Shown here: positions 16,760 through 26,655 of the stretch, piece after piece | How positions within the stretch are numbered: position 1 is the stretch's first letter | How the letters are laid out: the number at the start of each line of letters is the position of its first letter | Translations under genes and position numbers: made by a program | Assembly (NCBI GenBank): GCA_902465105.1 | Contig: CABQLM010000001.1 | Coordinates: 62,001-126,000, forward strand | Source of the DNA: an uncultured Collinsella sp. | GTDB taxonomy: Bacteria; Actinomycetota; Coriobacteriia; Coriobacteriales; Coriobacteriaceae | Direction of reading: 5' to 3' | Length of the DNA stretch: 64,000 bases | Notes under the pieces: generated by a model | The model's input: the letters and a program-made list of their open reading frames with translations, nothing else | The model's database searches: none | What the model was told of the DNA's origin: nothing

Positions 16760-17875
16760 ATGGCCGAGCTGACGCCCCGTATGAAGGAGTTCGTCCAGCC
16801 CTACTTGGCCGGTATCGAGCCCTACGATCCCAACTTTACGCCCACGCGCATCAACCTTTCCGCCAACGAGAACACCTATCCTGTGCCGGCCGGCGTGCGC
16901 GACGCGGTTGACGCGGCGCTGGCTGCCACACCGCTCAACCGCTACCCCGATCCCATGTCTAACGACCTGCGTGACGAGCTTGCTGCCTGGCATGGCGTGA
17001 TGCGCGAGAACATTTGCGTGGGAAACGGCGGCGACGAGCTGCTCTATAACTATCTGCTGGTGTTTGGCGGCGCGGGGCGGACCCTGCTCAACTGCCCGCC
17101 GTGCTTTAGTGAGTATGCCTTCTTTGCGTCTCTGTGCCAGACCGAGGTGCGCGACGTGTGGCGTGATCCGGCGAGCTTTGAGCTCGACCAGACAGCCGTG
17201 CTTGCCGCGGCGCCCGAGTGCAACCTGGCAATCGTGACCTCGCCCAACAATCCCACGGGCGACGTGGCGCCGCTCGACTTTGTCGCGGCCCTGTGCGATG
17301 CGTGCCCCGGCATGGTAATGGTCGACGAAGCCTATGTTGAGTTTGCCGACGATTCGTTTGGAGCGGCCACCACGGCGCAAGGCCTTATCGCCGAGCATCC
17401 CAACCTGGTGATTTTGCATACGCTGTCCAAGGCGTTTGGCGCCGCCGGTACGCGTCTGGGCTATGTGATTGCAGCCCCCGAGGTCATCGACGTGTTCGCG
17501 GCGATTCGCCAGATCTATTCGGTCAATGTGCTGAGCCAAGCCACGGCGCTTGCCTGTGTGCGTGCCCGCGATGCGTACGCGCCCGTGGTGGCACAGGTCG
17601 CATCCGAGCGCGAGCGCGAGCTGTGCGCCCTGCGCGCAATGGCTGCCGAGGGCATGCCCGTGGAGGCATGGCCGAGCGCGGCGAACTTTGTGCTCGTGCG
17701 CACGCCGCATGCCACGCGCGTGCGCGAGCGTCTGCGCGAAGAGTATTCGATTTTGGTGCGCGACTTTAGCTACGCGCCGGGGCTTGCGGACTGTCTGCGC
17801 ATCACTGTGGGTACGCCGCAGGAAAACGATGAGGTGCTGGCTGCGTTTGCCGCGCTGGTGAAGGAGGAGATGTAG
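16760..17875 (+). CDS. hisC: Histidinol-phosphate aminotransferase
   Basis: PLP-dependent class I/II aminotransferase converting imidazole acetol phosphate to histidinol phosphate. Substrate and PLP blocks: INLSANENTYPVPAGVRDAV, GNGGDELLYNYLLVFGGAG, IVTSPNNPTGDVAP, MVDEAYVEFAD, and the Schiff-base Lys in TLSKAFGAAGTRLGY (about residue 223). The start ATG follows GGGAGG and lies one base after the hisD stop. 371 residues. Confidence 0.95.
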   Translation: MAELTPRMKEFVQPYLAGIEPYDPNFTPTRINLSANENTYPVPAGVRDAVDAALAATPLNRYPDPMSNDLRDELAAWHGVMRENICVGNGGDELLYNYLLVFGGAGRTLLNCPPCFSEYAFFASLCQTEVRDVWRDPASFELDQTAVLAAAPECNLAIVTSPNNPTGDVAPLDFVAALCDACPGMVMVDEAYVEFADDSFGAATTAQGLIAEHPNLVILHTLSKAFGAAGTRLGYVIAAPEVIDVFAAIRQIYSVNVLSQATALACVRARDAYAPVVAQVASERERELCALRAMAAEGMPVEAWPSAANFVLVRTPHATRVRERLREEYSILVRDFSYAPGLADCLRITVGTPQENDEVLAAFAALVKEEM

Positions 17876-18463
17876 ATGGGCCGTTATGCCGAGGTGACCC
17901 GCAAGACGGGTGAGACCGACATTGTCGTCAAGCTCGACCTGGACGGGAACGGCGTGTGCGATATCTCGACCGGCGTACCGTTTTTCGACCATATGCTCAA
18001 CGCCTTTGGTCGCCATGGCCTGTTCGATTTGACGGTGCATGCGGTGGGCGATGTGGAGGTCGACGCACACCACACCGTCGAGGACACGGGCATCGTGCTG
18101 GGCGAGGCGTTTTTCCAGGCGCTGGGCGACAAGGCGGGTATTACGCGCTTTGCCGACGCGGCGATCGCCATGGACGAGACGCTCGTGATGGCCGCCGTGG
18201 ATATCTCGGGCCGCGGCCAGGCCTATTGCGAGCTGCCCGTGCCGACCGAGCGCGTGGGCAGCTTTGATACCGAGCTGGCCGTCGAGTTCTTCTACGCCTT
18301 TGCGCGCGATGCCAAGCTCACGCTGCACGTGCGCGAGCTGGCGGGTGGCAACTCGCATCACATTATCGAGGCCGCCTTTAAGGCCGTGGGCCGCACGATG
18401 CGCCGCGCCTGCGAGCTCGATCCCCGCGTGCAGGGCATCCCCAGCACCAAGGGCTCGCTGTAG
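17876..18463 (+). CDS. hisB: Imidazoleglycerol-phosphate dehydratase (monofunctional)
   Basis: Mn-dependent dehydratase giving imidazole acetol phosphate. The metal-binding histidine signatures are present: GVPFFDHMLNAFGRHGLFDL, DAHHTVEDTGIVLGEAF and GGNSHHIIEAAFKAVGRT. At 195 residues it lacks the N-terminal phosphatase domain of the enterobacterial bifunctional HisB, so histidinol-phosphate phosphatase must come from elsewhere; the PHP protein at 21782-22693 is the obvious candidate. Starts directly after the hisC stop codon. Confidence 0.96.
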   Translation: MGRYAEVTRKTGETDIVVKLDLDGNGVCDISTGVPFFDHMLNAFGRHGLFDLTVHAVGDVEVDAHHTVEDTGIVLGEAFFQALGDKAGITRFADAAIAMDETLVMAAVDISGRGQAYCELPVPTERVGSFDTELAVEFFYAFARDAKLTLHVRELAGGNSHHIIEAAFKAVGRTMRRACELDPRVQGIPSTKGSL

Positions 18464-18574
18464 CCTGCCAAAAAGGGACAGGTTTATTTTGGCAGGTTTT
18501 ATCTGCGGGAATGCTGTCTCATGTGGTGGGTGAACGTTTAACCGACCAAAATAAACCTGTCCCTTTTTGGCAGG
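18464..18574. repeat. 29-bp exact inverted repeat inside the his operon (CCTGCCAAAAAGGGACAGGT family)
   Basis: Arms 18464-18492 and 18546-18574 are perfect reverse complements; each arm can also fold on itself (CCTGCCAAAA/TTTTGGCAGG). The element starts right after the hisB stop and ends 26 bases before hisH, giving a 137-base gap in an otherwise tight operon. A solitary arm of the same family lies at 53207-53239. It could attenuate transcription or be a processing site. Confidence 0.88.
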
Positions 18575-18600
18575 TTTTGAATAGGGAAAAGGAGGGTCGC

Positions 18601-19302
18601 GTGGGCGAACCGAAGATCGTGGTGGTCGACTACCACAAGGGCAACTTGTCGAGCGTTGTGCGCGGGCTTGCGCGTGCCGGTGCTGCCGCCTGTACGTCGG
18701 ACGACCTGGAGCAGATCCGCCGCGCCGACGGCCTGGTTATCCCGGGCGTAGGCGCGTTCTATGACGCGATCGCCTTTATGCGCCAGAGTGGCGAGGCGGA
18801 TGCGGTGCTCGACGCCGTTGCCGCCGGAACTCCGCTGCTCGGCATCTGCCTGGGCCTTCAGCTATTTTTTGAGCGCGGCAACGAGGGCGTGCCGGCGGAC
18901 GAGGGCGTGGTCGCGGACGACAGCGCCTCCGAGCAGGCTGGCGGTCCCTGGGTCGATGGCCTGGGCATTATGCGCGGTTCGTGCACGCGCTTGGAGTCGA
19001 GCCGCCTGAAGGTGCCGCACGTGGGTTGGGACCAGGTGCACATGACGCCCGCCGGTGCGGCCGATCCGCTGCTTGTCGGTTTTGCCGAGGGCGCCAACAT
19101 GTACTTCACCCACAGCTACGCGGCGGCTGACGACGCCGATGCCGCCAATGTGCTGGCATGCACGCACTATACGCGGAGTTTCCCGTGCATCGTGCGCCAT
19201 GGCAACGTGTGGGGCTGCCAGTTCCATCCCGAGAAATCCTCCGCGCTGGGTCAGCGCATCCTTAAGAACTTCGTCAACATCGTCGAGGAGGTTGGCCGAT
19301 GA
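18601..19302 (+). CDS. hisH: Imidazole glycerol phosphate synthase, glutaminase subunit
   Basis: Class I glutamine amidotransferase that supplies ammonia to HisF. Nucleophile Cys in LLGICLGLQLFFERG (about residue 83) and catalytic His/Glu in CQFHPEKS (about 207); VVDYHKGNLSSV is the usual N-terminus. The GTG at 18601 is chosen because AGGAGG lies seven bases upstream; the open frame runs further back through the inverted repeat but has no ribosome site. 233 residues, with a short Asp/Ala/Ser insertion near residues 100-118. Confidence 0.94.
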   Translation: MGEPKIVVVDYHKGNLSSVVRGLARAGAAACTSDDLEQIRRADGLVIPGVGAFYDAIAFMRQSGEADAVLDAVAAGTPLLGICLGLQLFFERGNEGVPADEGVVADDSASEQAGGPWVDGLGIMRGSCTRLESSRLKVPHVGWDQVHMTPAGAADPLLVGFAEGANMYFTHSYAAADDADAANVLACTHYTRSFPCIVRHGNVWGCQFHPEKSSALGQRILKNFVNIVEEVGR

Positions 19303-20042
19303 TCCTGTTTCCCGCAATCGATTTGATCGGTGGCAAGGTCGTGCGCCTGGAGCGCGGCGACCGCAGCCGCTGCAAGGTATATTCCGACGACCCCGTCGCC
19401 ATTGCCCGTTCCTTTGCCGAACAGGGTGCGGACTGGGTGCACGTCGTCGACCTATCCGCTGCCTTTGGCGAGGACGAGGACGCGCGCGCTGCCAACTCGG
19501 CGGCGATTAAGGCCATCTGTGGCGTCGACGGCCTGTCCGTGGACGTGGGCGGCGGCGTTCGCTCGCTCGCGCGCATCGATGAACTGGCGGGCTACGGCGC
19601 GCGCCGCATCGCGCTGGGCACGGTGCTCGTGACCGAGCCGGGTTTTGCCGAGGTGGCCGCCCGCGGCTTTGGCGAGCTGCTGGTGGCAGACATCGCCGCG
19701 CGCGATGGCCAGGTCAAGGTGAACGGCTGGCGCGACGGCGCGGGCGTGGCGCTCGACGATGCCGTGGCGCAGCTCACCGAGCTGGGCTTTAAGCATCTGG
19801 TGTACACCGATATCGCGCGCGACGGCATGCAGACGGGTATTGATGTGGCGGCATATTGCCATGTGACCGAGGTCGCGGGTTTTCCCGTTGTGGCTTCGGG
19901 CGGTATCTCGACGCTCAACGACATCCGCGCACTGGCCGCGGTGGGTGAGGGCGTGATTGAAGGCGCCATTACCGGTCGTGCACTCTACGAGGGCAATTTT
20001 ACGCTGGTCCAGGCACTTGCTGCTGCCCGAGGGGAGGAGTAG
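19299..20042 (+). CDS. hisA: Phosphoribosylformimino-AICAR ribotide isomerase
   Basis: TIM-barrel isomerase of the histidine pathway. N-terminal catalytic Asp in LFPAIDLIGGKVVRL and the second Asp in YTDIARDGMQTGIDV, with phosphate-binding ASGGISTLNDIRAL. Overlaps hisH by four bases (ATGA), indicating translational coupling. 247 residues. Single-function HisA rather than actinobacterial PriA cannot be excluded by eye, but trp genes are not adjacent. Confidence 0.94.
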   Translation: MILFPAIDLIGGKVVRLERGDRSRCKVYSDDPVAIARSFAEQGADWVHVVDLSAAFGEDEDARAANSAAIKAICGVDGLSVDVGGGVRSLARIDELAGYGARRIALGTVLVTEPGFAEVAARGFGELLVADIAARDGQVKVNGWRDGAGVALDDAVAQLTELGFKHLVYTDIARDGMQTGIDVAAYCHVTEVAGFPVVASGGISTLNDIRALAAVGEGVIEGAITGRALYEGNFTLVQALAAARGEE

Positions 20043-20045
20043 CCC

Positions 20046-20828
<783 letters not shown>

Positions 20829-20837
20829 TGCTGCGGC

Positions 20838-20931
20838 TTGCCCAGGCACCGCATCTTGCCGCTCAAACCGTCGCTCGCGTACCAAAGTACGCGTCGCTCC
20901 TCTTTCGCGACAACCTGCGGCACCTGGGCAA
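20838..20931. repeat. Inverted repeat with nested hairpin between hisF and hisI
   Basis: Arms TTGCCCAGGCACCGCA (20838-20853) and TGCGGCACCTGGGCAA (20916-20931) pair with two mismatches and enclose an exact small hairpin CGCGTAC-CAAA-GTACGCG at 20876-20893. No T-tract follows, so it is not an obvious terminator. It opens a 148-base gap between hisF and hisI. Confidence 0.65.
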
Positions 20932-20976
20932 CCCTCGCCGACCTGTGGGGTTTACGGTAATTACTTGGGAGAAATG

Positions 20977-21306
20977 ATGACTGAGGTAATAGAAGCGTCT
21001 GATCTTACATACGACGCCCGTGGGCTGATTCCTTGCGTGGTTCAGCAATATGACACTGGTGAGGTGCTTATGGTTGCCTGGATGAACGAGGAGTCGGTGG
21101 GGCTGACACTCAAGACCGGCACCACGTGGTTTTGGAGTCGCAGCCGCCAGGAGCTCTGGAATAAAGGCGCGACGAGCGGCAACATGCAGGAGGTCAAGGA
21201 GCTCTGGGCCGACTGCGATAGCGACACGCTGCTGGTCAAGGTCGATTCTCCGGGTCCGGCGTGCCATACCGGCAACCGTACCTGCTTCTTTAAGAAACTC
21301 GCGTAG
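20977..21306 (+). CDS. hisI: Phosphoribosyl-AMP cyclohydrolase
   Basis: Zn- and Mg-dependent hydrolase opening the purine ring of PR-AMP. Conserved [40 protein letters not shown] and the metal-binding run [12 protein letters not shown] ... [11 protein letters not shown]. Two tandem ATG codons (20974, 20977) follow GGGAGAA; I chose the second for spacing. About 109 residues and monofunctional; hisE is a separate gene 47 bases downstream. Confidence 0.94.
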   Translation: MTEVIEASDLTYDARGLIPCVVQQYDTGEVLMVAWMNEESVGLTLKTGTTWFWSRSRQELWNKGATSGNMQEVKELWADCDSDTLLVKVDSPGPACHTGNRTCFFKKLA

Positions 21307-21353
21307 GGCGGGCGCTCGGTCAGACGCTCCGGCCAACCAGAAAGGATTGAATC

Positions 21354-21671
21354 ATGGGTGTGCGCACCGCAAATGTTCAGGATGGAAATATCGGTGAGAC
21401 GCTGACGGGTCTGGCCGAGGTGATTCACGGTCGTCGCGATGTATCGCCGCAGGAGAGCTATACCGCTCGGTTGCTGACCGACGTCGAGGACGAGCTGCTC
21501 AAGAAGCTTGCCGAGGAGGCGAGCGAGGTGATCATGGCCTGCAAGGACAACGACCACGACCACATTCGCTACGAAGCCGGCGACCTGATCTACCACTTGC
21601 TCGTGACGCTTGAGCGCTACGGCATCACCCTCGACGAGCTGGCCGGCGAACTCAACGCCCGTCGCCACTAG
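21354..21671 (+). CDS. hisE: Phosphoribosyl-ATP pyrophosphohydrolase
   Basis: All-alpha MazG-like enzyme hydrolysing PR-ATP to PR-AMP, the second histidine step. Signature SYTARLLTDVEDELLKKLAEE and EASEVIMACK, then the metal-binding YEAGDLIYHLLVTLERYG. AAAGGA precedes the ATG. 105 residues. Last gene of the his operon on this strand. Confidence 0.94.
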   Translation: MGVRTANVQDGNIGETLTGLAEVIHGRRDVSPQESYTARLLTDVEDELLKKLAEEASEVIMACKDNDHDHIRYEAGDLIYHLLVTLERYGITLDELAGELNARRH

Positions 21672-21700
21672 TCGTTAAAGAACGTCCCCGATGACCATAG

Positions 21701-21769
21701 AAGTTGCGGTGGAATAGTTCTTGTTTGACGGTCCTAGGGCTATAAACAGGGACTATTTCACCGCAACTT
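21701..21769. repeat. 26-bp inverted repeat (AAGTTGCGGTGAAATAGT family), copy 1
   Basis: Arms 21701-21726 and 21744-21769 pair at 23 of 26 positions around a 17-base loop. It lies between convergent hisE and the PHP phosphatase gene. Sister copies are at 28455-28523 and 47730-47793. REP-like; it may act as a bidirectional terminator, although a T-tract is lacking. Confidence 0.85.
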
Positions 21770-21781
21770 ATGAAGGGATGG

Positions 21782-22693
21782 CTAGGCGAGGGGTGTTGGT
21801 TCCCATTCGCCGGTGGAACGGGGAATGTCGAAAGTCCGGTAGCCGCAGTCATAGGCATGGGCTTGGGCCTCGCGGATATTCCAGCAAATATCGCAGGCGC
21901 GGTGCGCATCCGAGCCAAAGGTAATGGGCACCTCGGCATAGGCAAAGCAGCGCAAAAGGCCAGTCGCGGGGTAGTAGTCGTCGAGCCCCTTGCGCGGTGC
22001 GGCAGTTGAGACCTCAACGCGGCGGCCCGTGTCGTGAGCGCACTCGGCCATCTGCTCCCAGAGTGACATGGGGTTAAAGTCGGGCGCAAAATCTTCCTTT
22101 GAAAAGCGCATGACCAGGTCGGGGTGGGCCATCACGTCAAAGTTGAGCGAGCTCTCGCAGGCGCGGCACCAGTCGTCGACGTAGCGCTCCCATACGCCGC
22201 GTACGCCCAGGTTTTCCCAAACATGCAGATCGGTGTCGTCGTCGATCCAGCCGCAGGGCGAATCGGGCGTATCGGGACGAGCGACGTCCTTCGTTCCCGC
22301 CGTGCCCGCGGCTCCCGCCATAATATCGCCTGGATCGCCAATCCAGTGCACGCTACCTAGGCGTACGGCGGCGCCCGCGGACCAGCGCTCAACTAAAGGC
22401 TCGCAGCCCTCGTACCAATCGCATTCAAAGCCATAGATAAGCTCGAGCTCTGGCGCGATCTGCGCGGCGAGTTTGCAGGCGTCCTCAAATGCCAAGCGAT
22501 GCGCCGCCAGGTCGCCCTCCGCAACCTGAACCTCGCAGCTAAAGTCCATACTGGCAGGTAGGGTGAGGTGATCGGCCGAGACCATGACGCGACAGCCGGC
22601 GGCCGCGGCAGCGCGGACGTTATCCTCGAACGTGGCATGACCGTCCGAAAACGAGGTATGGGTGTGGCAATCGACCAGCGGGCACGCGGGCAT
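21782..22693 (-). CDS. PHP-domain histidinol-phosphatase (HisJ/HisK type)
   Basis: Metal-dependent phosphoesterase predicted to make histidinol from histidinol phosphate. PHP motifs: VDCHTHTSFSDG at the N-terminus, SADHLTLP, YGFECDWYEG, GSVHWIG, MAHPDLVMRF, EVSTAA and the closing FGSDAHRACDICWN. The ATG at 22691-22693 has AAGGAG five bases upstream; the longer open frame upstream is not credible. 303 residues with an Asp/Ala/Gly-rich insertion near 130-160. Convergent with the his operon, which encodes no other phosphatase, so its place in the pathway is a strong inference. Confidence 0.88.
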   Translation of the reverse strand: MPACPLVDCHTHTSFSDGHATFEDNVRAAAAAGCRVMVSADHLTLPASMDFSCEVQVAEGDLAAHRLAFEDACKLAAQIAPELELIYGFECDWYEGCEPLVERWSAGAAVRLGSVHWIGDPGDIMAGAAGTAGTKDVARPDTPDSPCGWIDDDTDLHVWENLGVRGVWERYVDDWCRACESSLNFDVMAHPDLVMRFSKEDFAPDFNPMSLWEQMAECAHDTGRRVEVSTAAPRKGLDDYYPATGLLRCFAYAEVPITFGSDAHRACDICWNIREAQAHAYDCGYRTFDIPRSTGEWEPTPLA

Positions 22694-23032
22694 GGCGACT
22701 CCTTTGCATTTGGCGAATCTGCTCCATTGTAATGGCGCGACCCCTGGCGCGCCGGGAACGCCGCAAGTCGAAACCGACTGGAAAGGGCAGATGGCGCGCA
22801 AGGGCTGCCGCACGACATCGACCCTGCCTCAAAACATGTACATCAGCCTTCAAAAGCTGCAAATAATGACATGTTTGGAGGCTGATGTACATGTTTGGCT
22901 GGGGCGGTGGGGTGTCGGTTTCTTGCGGACAGGGAAAATCGCGCTCATCACGCGCCGTCACATCCACGCCGCCCGCGATGTGCTAGCGTTTGGGTGAACA
23001 AAACGAGCCCGCGCGGAAAGGACCCGGACCGT
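22694..23032. other. Intergenic region with a 23-bp inverted repeat
   Basis: 339 bases without a convincing gene. Arms AAACATGTACATCAGCCTTC-plus at 22832-22854 and 22874-22896 pair at 22 of 23 positions around 19 bases. The left part should hold the promoter of the PHP gene and the right part that of the larC-like operon, but no clean -10/-35 pair was recognised. Confidence 0.7.
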
Positions 23033-23518
23033 ATGCAATGCGATAGCAAATCCCCGCTGTCTTGCGAGACCGATGCGCCCGAAACCATCGTCAAGCTGGA
23101 ATGCGATATCGACGACGCGTCGCCCGAGGTGCTCGCCTACGCCGCCGACCGCCTGCGCGATGAGGGCGCCCGTGAGGTGCACTGGCTACCCCTCTATTGC
23201 AAAAAGGGCCGTCCCGGCTGGCAGCTGCAGGTGATTTGCTCGCATGAGGATATCGAGCGCCTGCAGACGATTATCTTTCTGGAAACCACGACCAACGGCA
23301 TCCGGCGCCAAGTCATGGAGCGCGTCTGCCTGCCGCGGCGCTTTGAGCAGGTGGCAACGCCTTGGGGCGAGGTGCCCGTTAAGGTGGCGACTCTGCCCGA
23401 CGGTAGCGAGCGCGCGGCGCCCGAGTACGAGGACTGCGCCCGTCTTGCCCGCGAGCATAACGTGCCGTTCCAGCGCGTAATGCAGGCGGCACAAGCCGCG
23501 GTGCTGCGATTTGAGTAA
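23033..23518 (+). CDS. LarC C-terminal-domain protein (nickel-pincer cofactor family), stand-alone
   Basis: About 161 residues matching only the C-terminal half of LarC, the CTP-dependent nickel insertase of the lactate-racemase cofactor. Diagnostic stretches: VKLECDIDDASPEVLAYAAD, HWLPLYCKKGRPGWQLQVIC, TIIFLETTTNGIRRQVMERV and a C-terminal VPFQRVMQAAQAAVLRFE. The N-terminal domain is not encoded upstream, and larA, larB and larE are not in the window. In lactobacilli LarC is made from two frames by frameshifting; here no first half is visible. Start ATG at 23033 after GGAAAGGA. 54 bases upstream of the phosphoesterase gene, probably one operon. Confidence 0.8.
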   Translation: MQCDSKSPLSCETDAPETIVKLECDIDDASPEVLAYAADRLRDEGAREVHWLPLYCKKGRPGWQLQVICSHEDIERLQTIIFLETTTNGIRRQVMERVCLPRRFEQVATPWGEVPVKVATLPDGSERAAPEYEDCARLAREHNVPFQRVMQAAQAAVLRFE

Positions 23519-23572
23519 CACGGGCGACGACGCGCCGCACCCACCCCATCAACCTCACCGAAAGGACCCTTC

Positions 23573-24121
23573 ATGAAATACCTCATCGCTTCCGATATCC
23601 ACGGCTCGGCATACTGGGCCGAGCGCTTGGTCGCCGCCATCGAGCGCGAAGACCCCGACCGCATCCTACTGCTGGGTGACCTGCTCTACCACGGCCCACG
23701 CAACGACCTGCCGTGCGACTACGCCCCTAAGCGCGTGATTCCGCTGCTCAACGCACTGGCCGACCGCATCATCGCGGTGCGCGGCAACTGCGACGCCGAG
23801 GTCGACCAGATGGTCCTCGACTTTCCCGTCATGGCCGACTACGCCACGCTGTTCGACGAGACCGGCCGCGAGCTGTTCCTGACGCACGGCCACGTCTTTG
23901 GCGCCGGCATGCACAACAGCGTCGACCACGCGCCCGCGCTGCCCGAGGGCTCCGCGCTCGTCTACGGCCACACGCACATCAAGGTCAACGAAGCGAGCGT
24001 GACTCACCCGGGTCTGTGGCTCTTCAACCCCGGCAGCGTGAGCATTCCCAAAGACGGCACGCACAGCTACGGTATCTACGAGGGCGGCGCGTTCCGCCAT
24101 GTGATCCTTGAGGAGGAATAA
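23573..24121 (+). CDS. yfcE: YfcE-type metallophosphoesterase
   Basis: Calcineurin-like phosphodiesterase. All metal-binding motifs are visible: IASDIHGSAYW, LLLGDLLYHGPRNDL, VRGNCDAEVDQMV, LTHGHVFGAG and VYGHTHIKV, then NPGSVSIPKDG. 182 residues, matching E. coli YfcE, which hydrolyses model phosphodiesters; the natural substrate is unknown. AAAGGA precedes the ATG and mazG starts two bases after the stop. Confidence 0.9.
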   Translation: MKYLIASDIHGSAYWAERLVAAIEREDPDRILLLGDLLYHGPRNDLPCDYAPKRVIPLLNALADRIIAVRGNCDAEVDQMVLDFPVMADYATLFDETGRELFLTHGHVFGAGMHNSVDHAPALPEGSALVYGHTHIKVNEASVTHPGLWLFNPGSVSIPKDGTHSYGIYEGGAFRHVILEEE

Positions 24122-24123
24122 TC

Positions 24124-24984
24124 ATGCCCGAGCATATGGCTCAGCAAAATGCCGAGGGTTCGCGCGACCTGTCGACGCTGGTCGATGCATCGGCCGAGTT
24201 ACAGCATCTGGTACAGACTATCTGGCGCCTGCGTCAGCCCGACGGCTGCCCGTGGGACCGCGAGCAGACGCACCGCAGCATTGGCAAGAACATGATCGAG
24301 GAGGCCTACGAGGCACTCGACTGCATCGAGGCGGATGACGCGGCTCATCTTCGCGAGGAGCTGGGCGATGTGCTCATGCAAGTCGTGCTGCATGCACAGA
24401 TTGCGGCGGATGTCGGTGAGTTTACACTGGCCGACGTGGCGCGAGATATCGACGCCAAGCTCATTCGCCGCCATCCGCACGTGTTTGGCGATGCGGATGC
24501 CGGCAGCTCCGACGAGGTGCTTAAGATCTGGGACGAGGTCAAGCTTGCCGAGAAGGCCGCCAAGGACCAGGCCGTGGCGGCGGGCGAGGCCGCGCCCGAG
24601 GGCTTGCTCGACGGTGTGCCCACGCACCTGCCGGCGCTGATGCAGGCGCAGAAGGTGTCGCGCAAGGCGGCTGCCGTGGGCTTTGAGTGGGATACGGTCC
24701 AGGACGTGTGGGACGAGGTCGCCGAGGAACGTGCCGAGTTTGAGGCCGAGGCCCCCGGAACGCCCGAGCGCGAAATGGAGTTCGGTGACCTACTCTTTGC
24801 CCTGGTCAACGTGGCGCGTAAAGAGGGGATTGACGCCGAGAGCGCCCTCCGTGCCAGCACGGCAAAGTTCCGCCGCCGTTGGGCCGCGATGGAGCAGATG
24901 GCGGCCGATGCCCATGTTGATCTTGCCGAGCTTTCGACCCACGGGCTCAACGACCTGTGGGACGGCGTGAAGGCGGGGGAGTAA
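24124..24984 (+). CDS. mazG: Nucleoside triphosphate pyrophosphohydrolase MazG
   Basis: Hydrolyses (d)NTPs to NMPs plus pyrophosphate; linked to nucleotide sanitation and ppGpp control. Two MazG helical domains: the first with LRQPDGCPWDREQTHRSI and the metal motif EEAYEALD ... EELGDVLMQVVLHAQIA (residues about 60-105), the second around EFGDLLFALVNVARKEGID (about 220-240). 286 residues, usual for two-domain MazG. Cotranscribed with the phosphoesterase gene. Confidence 0.93.
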   Translation: MPEHMAQQNAEGSRDLSTLVDASAELQHLVQTIWRLRQPDGCPWDREQTHRSIGKNMIEEAYEALDCIEADDAAHLREELGDVLMQVVLHAQIAADVGEFTLADVARDIDAKLIRRHPHVFGDADAGSSDEVLKIWDEVKLAEKAAKDQAVAAGEAAPEGLLDGVPTHLPALMQAQKVSRKAAAVGFEWDTVQDVWDEVAEERAEFEAEAPGTPEREMEFGDLLFALVNVARKEGIDAESALRASTAKFRRRWAAMEQMAADAHVDLAELSTHGLNDLWDGVKAGE

Positions 24985-24990
24985 TACCGC

Positions 24991-25035
24991 GGGAGCGACG
25001 GGACGGACTTGTCCCATCGCTCCCATTATTTTTAA
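24991..25035 (+). terminator. Terminator after mazG
   Basis: Stem GGGAGCGACGGGAC/GTCCCATCGCTCCC followed by ATTATTTTT. Confidence 0.88.
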
Positions 25036-25040
25036 AAAGA

Positions 25041-25070
25041 TTGTATCCCTAGGCTAACTTAGGGCATAAT
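25041..25070 (+). promoter_or_regulatory. Probable eno promoter
   Basis: TTGTAT, 18 bases, CATAAT, about 100 bases before eno. The spacer is nearly palindromic (CCCTAGGCTAACTTAGGG), and GGCTAACTTA recurs at about 25087, which may reflect a regulator site. Confidence 0.45.
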
Positions 25071-25158
25071 GCAAAAAGTGCGACATGGCTAACTTACGGA
25101 GGCACACCGACGGTGCACGGTCAGCCGGTCGCCAAGCATTCAACCCGTTTCCAAGTGA

Positions 25159-26460
<1,302 letters not shown>

Positions 26461-26532
26461 ACGGGCGAATTTGGCGAGGGGGAGGCTGACTCGGTTCCTC
26501 CCCGCCTTGGCTGGATGCCGCAAAGCGCCATG

Positions 26533-26565
26533 GGCGCTGGGCCATACGGCTCAGCGCCTTTTTTA
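26533..26565 (+). terminator. Terminator after eno
   Basis: Stem GGCGCTGGGCC/GGCTCAGCGCC (one mismatch) with an ATAC loop and a TTTTTT tail. Confidence 0.9.
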
Positions 26566-26655
26566 TGTCGAGTAAAGGCTGGCGAAGGCGGTGCGGGCGC
26601 TCGTGCTATAACTAAAGGACTTAGCGCAAACAAACCTCAACCGCACAAGGCGCAC

